The notes under the pieces are model-generated. The model was not told the origin of the DNA. It did not search any database and saw only the letters and a program-made list of their open reading frames with translations. A stretch of DNA of 64,000 bases, taken from NCBI RefSeq assembly GCF_018449525.1, contig NZ_JAAVUS010000008.1:298775-362774 (forward strand), in the 5' to 3' direction. The DNA comes from Bradyrhizobium sp. dw_78 (GTDB lineage Bacteria; Pseudomonadota; Alphaproteobacteria; Rhizobiales; Xanthobacteraceae). Made by a program: the position numbers and the translations under genes. Positions 19,005 to 29,000 of this stretch are shown here, piece by piece (positions within the stretch are counted from its first letter, which is position 1; each line of letters opens with the position of its first letter).

Positions 19005-19772
19005 ATGACCCAGCGTTCATCAAGACTGGCCGGCAAGGTCGCGATCGTCACCGGCGCCGCGCAAGGCATCGGCAGAACCTATGCCGAGGAACTGGCGAAA
19101 GCCGGCGCCGCCGTGGCCGTGTCGGACGTGGGGCTCCCGACCGCAACCGCCGAGGCGATCCGCAGCGCCGGCGGCAAGGTGATCGAGGTGGTGGCCGACG
19201 TCACCGACCGCGCATCGCTGGACAGGCTGGCCGACGCCACCGTCAAGGCGTTCGGACGGCTCGATATTCTCGTCAACAATGCCGCCCTGTTCGGAAAGCT
19301 GACGATGCAGAATTTTGCCGAGATTCCCGTGGAGGAATGGGACCGCGTCATGGCGGTCAATGTCCGCGGCACCTGGCAGAGCATCGCCGCCGTCACGCCT
19401 GCCATGAAGGCTGCCGGCGGCGGCAAGATCATCAACATCTCGTCCGGCACGGTGTTCAAGGGCAGCCCGTATTTGCTGCACTACGTCACCTCCAAGGCGG
19501 CGGTGATCGGCCTCACCCGCTCGGTGGCGCGCGAACTCGCCGCCGACAAGATCTGCGTCAACGCCATCGCGCCCGGTCTCGTCATGAGCGAGGCGGTGCA
19601 GTCGCATCCAGGTTGGGGCGAGGTTGCGGCATCGATCGTGGCGAGCCGGGCGATCAAGCGCGACTCCACGCCCGACGACCTGATCGGCGCGCTGCTGTTC
19701 CTGGCCTCCGACGATGCCAATTTCGTCACCGGACAGACCATCGTGGTCGACGGCGGATCGGTGATGCACTGA
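19005..19772 (+). CDS. SDR-family NAD(P)-dependent oxidoreductase
   Basis: A classical short-chain dehydrogenase of 255 residues, begun at ATG 19005. The nucleotide motif is TGAAQGIG (residues 16-23), NNAA follows at 91-94, and the catalytic set is S147, Y160 and K164 (HYVTSKAA). The C-terminus VTGQTIVVDGG is typical. It follows the binding protein by 97 bp and is probably co-transcribed, suggesting that it oxidises or reduces the imported compound. Confidence 0.93.
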   Translation: MTQRSSRLAGKVAIVTGAAQGIGRTYAEELAKAGAAVAVSDVGLPTATAEAIRSAGGKVIEVVADVTDRASLDRLADATVKAFGRLDILVNNAALFGKLTMQNFAEIPVEEWDRVMAVNVRGTWQSIAAVTPAMKAAGGGKIINISSGTVFKGSPYLLHYVTSKAAVIGLTRSVARELAADKICVNAIAPGLVMSEAVQSHPGWGEVAASIVASRAIKRDSTPDDLIGALLFLASDDANFVTGQTIVVDGGSVMH

Positions 19773-19828
19773 ACGCGGCTTGGAAACCGGGCGGCGAGAT
19801 CGAAGCAACTGGAAGGAAGCGGCGGGTC

Positions 19829-20242
19829 TTATCTGCCGACCGTCACGCCCGCAGTGCTGCCCAAGGCGTCCTCGAGGCTTGTGGCATTCTTGTCGTCAAG
19901 AACCTGCCGCGTTAGCACGGTGGTTTGCCCGGAGATATTGAGGATCGGCTGGCTGTCTCGCGGCGACGAAAGACGATCGGCTTTATAAGGCGCTGCCGGA
20001 TCGGCATAGGGGTCGCGGTCGGCAGCCAGCGTCCGTGCGGCTTTTGGTTTCCGGTTCGCCGCACGCAAGGTTCTCTTGAGCGTGGTTTCCTTGTGCGTGG
20101 TTTCGGATCGCGGCGAGGAGGGTGAGTCTTGAACCGGCGCTAGCGTGTGACGCGGCCGTCCATCACCGGCGGCCAATGTTCCGCCCGAGAGGCAGAGGGC
20201 AACAACCGCTACCGCGGCCACTCGCAACATTCCAGCGGGCAT
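19829..20242 (-). pseudogene. Truncated TonB-dependent receptor: signal peptide, linker and start of plug only
   Basis: A 137-residue product starting at ATG 20242, directly behind GGAGG (an ATG at 20254 is also in frame). A signal peptide (about 1-25) is followed by a basic linker. The last 40 residues, with TVLTRQVLDDKNATSLEDALG and AGVTVGR, match the beginning of a TonB-receptor plug domain. The frame then stops with TAA, and no barrel is encoded downstream, where the convergent SDR gene ends 56 bp away. It is either a decayed receptor or a short secreted plug-like protein. Its regular signal and ribosome binding site leave the second option open. Confidence 0.6.
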
Positions 20243-20276
20243 GTTGTCCTCCATCTCGGCGCAATCAGCATAGGGC

Positions 20277-20402
20277 AGATTAGTGTAGCGTAATCCGCCT
20301 CTAACCCTAATCAGTATAGTTGGTTATAACCAACCCCGATCAGAGGCGCTTTTTTCGCCATTGTTGCCGTCTCGCGTTGCGGCGGATTACGCTATGCTAA
20401 TT
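20277..20402. repeat. MITE-like element with 22-bp inverted repeats
   Basis: The left end 20278-20299 and right end 20381-20402 are inverted repeats matching at 19 of 22 positions, built around GTAATCCGCC / GGCGGATTAC. The 80 bp between contain an inner palindrome, GGTTATAACC. The total is about 126 bp with no coding capacity. It sits just upstream of the truncated TonB gene. Confidence 0.55.
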
Positions 20403-20499
20403 CGCCTTACTACTTACAGTCCTCCGCTGGAGGAACCGCAAGTCGTTGCATTGCCGCACGGTCCACGCTACAGCAGGCGCAAATTCCAGAGGTAGACAC

Positions 20500-20706
20500 A
20501 TGTCCTATGCCTACAAGTTGAATGAAGACGTTCACCACCAGCGCCAGGGGCCACAAGGCCGTGCTGAAAATGAACCGCCGATGATTTACACCATCGTTCA
20601 GCGCATGCCCATCGAGTCGGATGGACGTCTCCGATACCGCATCAAGAGCAAATCGGAGAATGTCGAGCGCGTCGTTACGGAAGATCAGCTCTCGTATTCT
20701 CAGTGA
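20500..20706 (+). CDS. Small conserved-type hypothetical protein (68 aa)
   Basis: I do not recognise it. ATG 20500 is preceded by AGAGG. The product is hydrophilic and begins MSYAYKLNEDVHHQ. It has a beta-rich middle (MIYTIVQRMP, RLRYRIKSKSENVERVV) that looks like a small beta-sheet module used in many short rhizobial proteins. It lies 45 bp upstream of another small gene on the same strand. Confidence 0.6.
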   Translation: MSYAYKLNEDVHHQRQGPQGRAENEPPMIYTIVQRMPIESDGRLRYRIKSKSENVERVVTEDQLSYSQ

Positions 20707-20751
20707 TCTCGTTTTCAATGATCTGGCGCGTTTGGTGACGGTAGGAGTCTG

Positions 20752-20934
20752 GTGGTGCTGAATGACCGCGAAAATATCCTGAACGCGCTGCGCGAGAAGC
20801 CGCTCAAAGTCTACGAAGTCATGAGACGCGCCAATGTCGCGAATGAGGAAGCCTGCCAGTCGCTGCTGCTGAAAATGCGGGACGAAGGCCTGGTGAAGTT
20901 CGATATCCACAAGGGGCGATGGCTGATCGGCTGA
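20752..20934 (+). CDS. Small winged-helix-like protein (60 aa)
   Basis: It starts at GTG 20752 or the next codon, GTG 20755, behind TAGGAG at 20742-20747. The product reads as a minimal winged helix: three helices (NILNALREKPLKVYEVMRR, VANEEACQSLLLKMRDEG) and a wing (LVKFDIHKGRWLI). It resembles MarR/DprA-like HTH fragments but has no effector domain. A small DNA- or RNA-binding regulator is plausible. It may be co-transcribed with the 68-residue gene. Confidence 0.6.
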   Translation: MVLNDRENILNALREKPLKVYEVMRRANVANEEACQSLLLKMRDEGLVKFDIHKGRWLIG

Positions 20935-21810
20935 TTGCGCGATATCGCGGCTGCCGTTCCGCGCTGATCACATAAAACGCGCGGCGCACGTCACGGCCCG
21001 TCGCGGAACATGTTCAGCCACGTCGTCCGGCGAGATTGATTTGTTGAACGGGATCAATCCGATGCGGGCGGTCCAGTCCTGCTTGTACAAAATATTCCTG
21101 TTTTCGCGCCCCCCAAATCAGTTCTAGAAGCCCCGCCGTTCCGTTCCCGAAAGAGGGGCGTTGGCCATCGTCACGAACGTTGGGGCGGAATGCGGTGGAC
21201 GCGGCAGCGTCGGGCGCGCAAGGCAATCGCAGGGCGGGTCTCATGGCTCGTGAGCGATCGAGCGGCGCGGACGAACGGCGCTGTTGCGGACGGCGAAGCC
21301 GTGTGGTCCTGACACCCGTTGCTGGTGCCAAGTTGGTGATAATGCCTGCGCATCACGAGTGACGATGCTTCGCATCGCACTGAAGTGATATCGCTCCGCA
21401 TCACACCGATGACGGTGACAAGACGAATTCGTCGCCGGGGAGAGCGCGAAATAAGCCGTTAAAACCATTGCGCAGGGAAGGCCGGCCTAGCCCGGTACAC
21501 CTGTGGTGACGAACTCGTGTGCTTTTTACTTTGCACGCGAGGCTGCGGGTGCGGCGGGCACCCGGCTTTCCCTGCGCCCTCTATGTTGAGAGGCGAGAAG
21601 TTCATGCATGACTCGGGCGCAACCGCGCCGCGAGAATATGGACCCGCGTCTCACGCACCGGCGTCGTCCCGGACAAGCGAGCTTTGCGAGCGCGATCCAT
21701 AATCACGAATGTTCATGTGGTGCGGGCGCGGGCCGCGCTTGCAACAGGCATCGGTGGTTATGGGTTCCCGCGTTCGCGGGAACGGCGAGACGAGGATGAG
21801 AGCGGCTAAG
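20935..21810. other. Long non-coding region with repeat-like hairpins
   Basis: About 875 bp with no supported gene; the small open frames have no ribosome sites or recognisable products. The right half (about 21500-21800) looks like dispersed repeat material and includes the perfect hairpin listed separately. Confidence 0.5.
21764..21783. repeat. Perfect 20-bp palindrome, hairpin
   Basis: GTTCCCGCG and CGCGGGAAC arms flank a two-base TT loop, 28 bp before the 3' end of the acyl-CoA dehydrogenase on the other strand. It could stop transcription of that gene or be part of a dispersed REP-like element. Confidence 0.55.
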
Positions 21811-23589
21811 TTACCCCAGCAGCACCGCATCCGCGCCGGTCACGGCGTCGGCGCCTTCCATCACGGTGTGCTCCAGCGAAGGCGCCTGCACCGTGATGCT
21901 TTCGGCGAAGAACCGCGCCAGCGTGACGTAGCGTTCGGGATTGCCGTCGCCGATATTGCGCGCGGCGAGCGCCTCATTAGCCAGCATGCAGCCGCCGAGC
22001 GTCGCGCCGAACAGCCTGAGATAAGGCGTCGCGCCCGCCAGCGCCTCATTCGGCGCCGAGGTGATGCGTTCCAGGAGCCAGCGGCTGGCGCGGTCGAGCG
22101 AGATCAACGCCTCGCGCAGTTTGGCGCCGGTGGCGCCGAACGCAGGATCGTTCGATGTTTCAACGCGGATGACGATTTCGGTGAGTTCGCCGAGCAAGGT
22201 CCAGACCGCCGCGCCACCATTGGCGGCGAGCTTGCGGGTGACGAGGTCGATCGCCTGGATGCCGTTGGTGCCCTCATAGATCGCGGTGATGCGCGCGTCG
22301 CGATAATGCTGCGCGGCGCCGGTCTCCTCGATGAAGCCCATGCCGCCATGGACCTGCACGCCGAGATAGGCCACCTCGTTGCCGATGTCGGTGGCGAAGG
22401 CCTTGGCGATCGGCGTCAGCAGCGCGCCGCGGGCGGCGGCATCGGTCCGCACCTTGGCGTCCCCGGCGCGCACGGAGACATCGAGCGCGACCGCGGTGGC
22501 GTAGCAGATCGTGCGCGCGGCCGCGGTAAGGGCGCGCATCTGCATCAGCATCCGCTTGACGTCGGGATGCACGATGATCGGATCGGAGCCGTCGCCCTTG
22601 TTGCCGACGGCGCGGCCCTGGCGGCGTTCCTGCGCATAGGCCAGTGCCAGTTGGTAGGCGCGATCGGCGACGCCGACGCCTTCGAGGCCCACCCCCAGCC
22701 GCGCCTGGTTCATCATCGTGAACATGCACTGCATGCCCCTGTTTTCCTCGCCGATCAGGTAGCCGATGGCGCCGCCGTGATCGCCCATCGTCATGGTGCA
22801 GGTGGGGGCGGCATGCATGCCGAGCTTGTGTTCGATGCCGGTCGGATAGATGTCGTTGCGCGGCCCCAGCGAGCCGTCGGCATTGACCAGGAATTTCGGA
22901 ATCAGGAACAGCGAAATGCCCTTGGTGCCCGCGGGCGCATCGGGCAGGCGCGCCAGCACGAAATGCACGATATTATCGGTCATGTCGTGGTCGCCATAGG
23001 TGATGAAGATTTTGGTGCCCTTGATGCGATAGGAGCCGTCGGCGGCGCGCTCGGCCTTCGTGCGCAGCGCGCCGACATCGGAGCCCGCCTGCGGCTCGGT
23101 GAGCTGCATGGTGCCGGTCCACTCGCCGGAGACGAGCTTTTCGAGATAGATCTTCTTCAGTTCATCACTGCCGTGGGCGTCGAGCGCCTCGATCGCGGAA
23201 AGCGTCAACAGCGGGCAGAGGCCGAAAGCGACATTCGAGGCGCTCCAGATCTCGGTGCAGGCGGCGTTGATGGCGAGCGGCAGGCCCTGGCCGCCGAAGG
23301 CTTCCGGTCCCGACACCGCGTTCCAGCCGGCCGCCGTCCAGCGCTTATAGGCGTCGGGCCAGCCCGGCGCGGTGGTGACCTTGCCGCCTTCGAGCTTGAT
23401 GCCGTGTTCGTCGCCGATTTGGTTGAGCGGCGCCAGCACGTCGGAGGCGAATTTGCCGGCTTCCTCCAGCACGGCGGCGGCGATATCGCCGTCGAAATCG
23501 CCATAATGTCCGGCCTTGACGGCGGCCTCGAGGCCCGCGCCGTGGTTGAGCGCAAGCAGCATGTCGTTGATCGGCGCGCGGTAGCTCAT
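21811..23589 (-). CDS. Acyl-CoA dehydrogenase with C-terminal extension
   Basis: An FAD enzyme that introduces the 2,3-double bond into acyl-CoA. Starting at ATG 23589 it has 592 residues, longer than the usual 380 and typical of the FadE-like class with an extra C-terminal domain. The motifs MQLTEPQAGSDVGALRTKA, IFITYGDHD, GMGFIEETGAAQHYRDARI and AIYEGTNGIQAIDLV are visible. The open frame continues to 23823, but the sequence upstream of MSYRAPIND is unrelated. No electron-transfer flavoprotein genes are near. Confidence 0.92.
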   Translation of the reverse strand: MSYRAPINDMLLALNHGAGLEAAVKAGHYGDFDGDIAAAVLEEAGKFASDVLAPLNQIGDEHGIKLEGGKVTTAPGWPDAYKRWTAAGWNAVSGPEAFGGQGLPLAINAACTEIWSASNVAFGLCPLLTLSAIEALDAHGSDELKKIYLEKLVSGEWTGTMQLTEPQAGSDVGALRTKAERAADGSYRIKGTKIFITYGDHDMTDNIVHFVLARLPDAPAGTKGISLFLIPKFLVNADGSLGPRNDIYPTGIEHKLGMHAAPTCTMTMGDHGGAIGYLIGEENRGMQCMFTMMNQARLGVGLEGVGVADRAYQLALAYAQERRQGRAVGNKGDGSDPIIVHPDVKRMLMQMRALTAAARTICYATAVALDVSVRAGDAKVRTDAAARGALLTPIAKAFATDIGNEVAYLGVQVHGGMGFIEETGAAQHYRDARITAIYEGTNGIQAIDLVTRKLAANGGAAVWTLLGELTEIVIRVETSNDPAFGATGAKLREALISLDRASRWLLERITSAPNEALAGATPYLRLFGATLGGCMLANEALAARNIGDGNPERYVTLARFFAESITVQAPSLEHTVMEGADAVTGADAVLLG

Positions 23590-23925
23590 GAGGGGCCTCG
23601 CTGGGGATCGTGGAGCGGGTGCCGTCTTCCCACGAAACCGCCATTCTCTCAACTCTTCCGAGCAGCGGCCGGCCTGTCCCGGACCGGTTCCGGAGCGGAA
23701 AATGGCGGGCCGTTCCGGCGGGACCGGCGTTCCGCGCCGCCGTGAACGCATTATTATGGGGAGGGCCATTACAGAGGCGGGGACGGGCATCAAAGGCGGC
23801 GACGGGGAGCCTGATTTCGCCAAAAATCAGGCCACTGCCTTGTTGAAATGATGAAGCTCCGTCTGTAGACCGGCATGGCCAGAGAGACGGCGCGGCCATC
23901 GTCCCGCACTTTCCGGACGGCCTGT

Positions 23926-24000
23926 TGGGGCGTAGCCAAGCGGTAAGGCAGCGGATTTTGATTCCGCCATTCGGAGGTTCGATCCCTCCCGCCCCAGCCA
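23926..24000 (+). tRNA. tRNA-Gln (anticodon TTG), CCA encoded
   Basis: The 7-bp acceptor stem TGGGGCG / CGCCCCA pairs perfectly, with discriminator G and an encoded CCA. The anticodon arm is GCGGA-TTTTGAT-TCCGC, giving anticodon TTG. The T arm GGAGG-TTCGATC-CCTCC pairs perfectly. Position 1 is T, as in other glutamine tRNAs. It separates the housekeeping-rich left part from the catabolic islands to the right. Confidence 0.97.
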
Positions 24001-24251
24001 GCATGCCCATAACCTATTGAGAAGAATCAATTTCTTGGCGTCGGCTGGGGAATTGATCAGCGACTGTATCACGCGCCTGTAGTGCAGCACCATAGCTAGA
24101 AGACTCGCCCCGCCCTTACCTTGGGTCGATATTCCAAATCCATACCCTTACCTGCTTGGGCTATCGTCAGATTTGACGCGCGGAGGCTGCGAGGCATCTT
24201 CAAAAACCAGGGCCGGGATTTCTCCCGACCCATTCGATCAGCGCCATCCCG

Positions 24252-25298
24252 CTACTTTGCCTTCAACGCTGCCAAATCATATTTCTCCGACTGACCCGGG
24301 TCCGAAAGCGCAGGCACTTTGATCTCGCCGGACTTGATGGAGACCATCAAGGCCTGCACCTCCTTGGCGACGTCGGGCGGGACCGTCTTGGCGAGATCGG
24401 GGTTCATGGCGAGATCGCCGATGCCGCCGGCCATGCCAACGGAGTAGACCTTGTCAGCCACCAACGTGCCCGAAACCGAACCGGTGACCATGTTTTCGAC
24501 CAACAGCGGAATGTTGGCGAGTGCGCTTGCCAGCACGGTCTTCGGAGCGAGTTTCGATTGGTCGGAATAGGAGGCGATCGCCAGATTGCCGTTGGTCTCG
24601 GCGGCGGCGTAGATGCCGCGCGAGGCTTGGTCGGTCGCGCTGTAGATCACGTCCGCGCCGCTATCGATTTCCGCCTGGGCGGCTTCCTTGGCCTTACCCG
24701 CATCGTCAAAACTATTGATGTAGTTCGAGAAGGTCTTGATCTTGGGATTGCCGTAGCGCGCGCCGAGCCGGAAACCTTCCGCCTGCCAGGTGATGTTGGA
24801 AAAATTGAAGCTAGCCACCACGCCGACTGCGCCGGACTTGCTCATCTTCGATGCCAGATAGCCGGCTACGAAAGAAATATCCTGCATGGCTGGAATGTAG
24901 GTCCAGACATTCTTGACCGACTTCGGCGCGACCACGATCAGGAAATTGGTGTTCGGAAAATCCTTTCCGGCGTTATAGGCAGCATCGGCATAGGTGCCGC
25001 AGTGCAGGATCACCGTCTGGTATCCCTTGGTCGCATAGTCTCGGGCCGCGACCTCAGCCTGCGAGGGTGACAGGCTTTCGCTGTAATCGATCGTGACGTT
25101 GGTACCCGATTTTGCCAGCGCGTCCTTGGCCGCCTTGACGCCGTCGTAGCCGGCCTCGCTCCACGAGCCGTCATTGACCTGACCGCAGGGAATGTAGGCG
25201 ACCTTGACGTCCTTGGCCCAGAGCGAGGTGGTCGCCAGCAGGGAAGCTGTCCCCGCCAGCAGTGCGATCCGTAGGCGCTTCACGTTTTTCGTTGCCAT
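24252..25298 (-). CDS. BMP-family ABC transporter substrate-binding protein
   Basis: The periplasmic receptor of the importer encoded by the next genes upstream. The 348-residue protein starts at ATG 25298 behind GAGGAG. It has a signal peptide (about 1-28, ending SLWAKD), then VAYIPCGQVNDGSWSEAGYDG, the typical BMP/PnrA opening, plus GYLASKMSKSG and a DQASRGIYAAAE binding-cleft segment. Characterised BMP receptors bind nucleosides or purines. It is the last gene of the five-gene minus-strand cluster that begins with the triple RidA gene. Confidence 0.93.
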   Translation of the reverse strand: MATKNVKRLRIALLAGTASLLATTSLWAKDVKVAYIPCGQVNDGSWSEAGYDGVKAAKDALAKSGTNVTIDYSESLSPSQAEVAARDYATKGYQTVILHCGTYADAAYNAGKDFPNTNFLIVVAPKSVKNVWTYIPAMQDISFVAGYLASKMSKSGAVGVVASFNFSNITWQAEGFRLGARYGNPKIKTFSNYINSFDDAGKAKEAAQAEIDSGADVIYSATDQASRGIYAAAETNGNLAIASYSDQSKLAPKTVLASALANIPLLVENMVTGSVSGTLVADKVYSVGMAGGIGDLAMNPDLAKTVPPDVAKEVQALMVSIKSGEIKVPALSDPGQSEKYDLAALKAK

Positions 25299-25324
25299 CT
25301 TCCATCTCCTCATTTTGGTCAGCC

Positions 25325-26341
25325 TCATGAATGCTCCTGAGGGACCGGGTGTATGGCTGCACGATCAGCCGGGATCGGTTTTCGCTGCCGGCGCGAGAAG
25401 TGGCGCAGCGGATAAGGTTTGTTGATCGCCGCCGGATAGCCGGCGCGTCCGGCGACGAACGCCACGACGATGATGGTGAGGATGTAGGGCAGGCCGATCA
25501 GGAACGGGCTCGGGATCGCTGCACCAGAGACCTGAAGCCGCAACTGAAAGGCGTCCACCACTCCAAACAGCAGCGCCGCGACCGCGACCCGCCACGGCCG
25601 CCAGCCGCCGAACACCACGATCGCCAGCGCGATGAACCCGCGGCCGGCGATCATGCCGTCGACATAGGCTCCGATCTGGACCACCGCGAGAATGGCGCCG
25701 GCAAGGCCTGCCATCGCGCCGCCAATCGCTGCCGCCTGCAGACGAAGAAACCAGATGTTGATGCCGGCGCTGTCGACGGCTTCGGGATTTTCGCCGGCGG
25801 CCCGCACGCTCAATCCCCATGGCGAACGCTCGAGCAGGAACCAGAACAGCGGGATCAGCAGATACACGGCGTAGACGATCGGCGACTGCGCGAAGAACGG
25901 TCGGCCAATCACCGGCAGGTCGCTCAGCCAGGGCACGCGAAACACCGGAATCGCGGCAAGTTGCGCGACGACATGGGCGGAAGCAAAAATGCTGGCATAT
26001 AAAAAGCTCGCAAGGCCGAGCAGCAGAATGTTCATCACAATGCCGGTGACGATCTGATCGGCGCCGCGGAAAATGGTGAGGAAGCCGAACACCAGGCTTG
26101 CCGCGAGGCCTGCCATTGCCGCCGCCAGCAGTCCCGCCCAGCTATGTCCGGTCCAGTAGGCCACGAGAAAGCCGACGATCGCCCCCAGCGCCATCATGCC
26201 TTCGAGCCCGACATTGAGAACGCCGGCACGTTCGGATACCGCTTCGCCGAGGCTGGCAAATACCAGCGGTGTGGCGACCCTGACACCCGCCGCCAGCAAG
26301 GGAATCCAGAAAGTGAGTTCAAGCAGCGACGCCCACGTCAT
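25325..26341 (-). CDS. ABC transporter permease, BMP/nucleoside type (second permease)
   Basis: 338 residues beginning MTWASLLELTFWIP, with about nine hydrophobic segments. The permease signatures are TPLVFASLGEAVSERAGVLN, VGLEGMMALGA and GADQIVTGIVMNILLLGLAS. It corresponds to the NupQ-like half of nucleoside importers. Its ATG overlaps the stop of the upstream permease by four bases (26338-26341), so the two are translationally coupled. An open frame in front continues to 27376 but is only a shadow. Confidence 0.92.
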   Translation of the reverse strand: MTWASLLELTFWIPLLAAGVRVATPLVFASLGEAVSERAGVLNVGLEGMMALGAIVGFLVAYWTGHSWAGLLAAAMAGLAASLVFGFLTIFRGADQIVTGIVMNILLLGLASFLYASIFASAHVVAQLAAIPVFRVPWLSDLPVIGRPFFAQSPIVYAVYLLIPLFWFLLERSPWGLSVRAAGENPEAVDSAGINIWFLRLQAAAIGGAMAGLAGAILAVVQIGAYVDGMIAGRGFIALAIVVFGGWRPWRVAVAALLFGVVDAFQLRLQVSGAAIPSPFLIGLPYILTIIVVAFVAGRAGYPAAINKPYPLRHFSRRQRKPIPADRAAIHPVPQEHS

Positions 26342-27365
26342 GCGCGCCGCTCCAGGAGTCGGGTCGCGAGCACCAGCAGGATCAACACCGCTTCCAGGAT
26401 CGAGACGAGCGAAACCGGAATACCCATCGCCCGCTGCATGCCGCCCGAGCCGACACTCAAGGCTGCCAACGCGAAGGCGACGATGACGGCCCACAGCGGA
26501 TTGAGCCGGGCGAGCAGCGCCACGACGATGCCGGTATAGCCAAAGCCGGGTGACAGCCCATTCGGCAGATTGTGGTAGATGCCGGCCACCTCGCCGAAGC
26601 CGGCAAGGCCGGCGAGGCCGCCGGCACATGAGAAGCTGACAAACCTGATCTTGTTGACCGGCATGCCGGCATAGCGTGCCGCGTCGATGTTCTGGCCGAT
26701 GGTGCGCAGCTGGTAGCCGAACACGGTCCGGCGCAGCACAAAGGAGAGCAGCGCGGCCGCGGCGATGGCGACCAGGAAATTGGCGTTGAGGCGCGTTCCC
26801 GGGACCAGTATCGGAAGAAATCCCGCTGACACGATCGGCGCGGTGGCTGGCGTTATGCCCGAAGCCCAGGGGCCGCCAACCAGATAGGTAGCGATCGTGA
26901 CGGCCAGGAAGTTCATCATGATGGTGACGATGACTTCGCTCGCTCCGAAGCGCAGCCGCAGCACGGCCGGCACCGCGGCCCACGCCGCGCCCGCGGCGAA
27001 CGCCGCCACCGCCATGACCGGCAGCAGCACGGGAGGCAGCATCCCAAACCGGTTGAAGCCGAGCCCGACGGTTGCGATGGCGCCAAGGTAGAGTTGACCG
27101 TCGGATCCCAAATTCCACAGGCCGCAGCGGAACGCGATAATGACCGACAGCGAGGTGAGAATGATAGGCGTCGCATAGACCAAGTCTTCGGTCAGGGCAT
27201 TGACCGAACCGAACGCGCCCTTGAGAATTTGCGCATAGGCGCCGATCGGGTTGATCCCGATCGGGAGCAGCACCAGACCGGTCAGGGCCATCGATGCCAG
27301 CACCAGTCCTGTTCCTTGCGCGAACGGCCGCCAGCGCTCGGTCACAGCCGAATCGACATGGACGC

Positions 27366-27369
<4 letters not shown>
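26338..27369 (-). CDS. ABC transporter permease, BMP/nucleoside type (first permease)
   Basis: 343 residues from ATG 27369 (MSVHVDSAVTE), with about ten membrane segments. Family motifs are TPIILTSLSVIIAFRCGLWNLGSDGQLYLGA and FGASEVIVTIMMNFLAV. It is the NupP-like partner of the neighbouring permease. Its start overlaps the stop of the ATPase gene by four bases, continuing the tight coupling of the operon. Confidence 0.92.
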
Positions 27370-28940
<1,571 letters not shown>

Positions 28941-29000
28941 GGCGATTTACCCAGGCGACTTGCTTTGAAGAATTTCAGCGGCGGCCAAACTTCCGTTGTC

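Noticed and set aside
21709..23745. 678-codon plus-strand frame
   Set aside because: Shadow of the acyl-CoA dehydrogenase; high-GC codon bias leaves the opposite strand open.
24001..24251. Attachment-site duplication of the tRNA-Gln 3' end
   Set aside because: No second copy of the T-arm/acceptor sequence was found in the window and there is no integrase gene.
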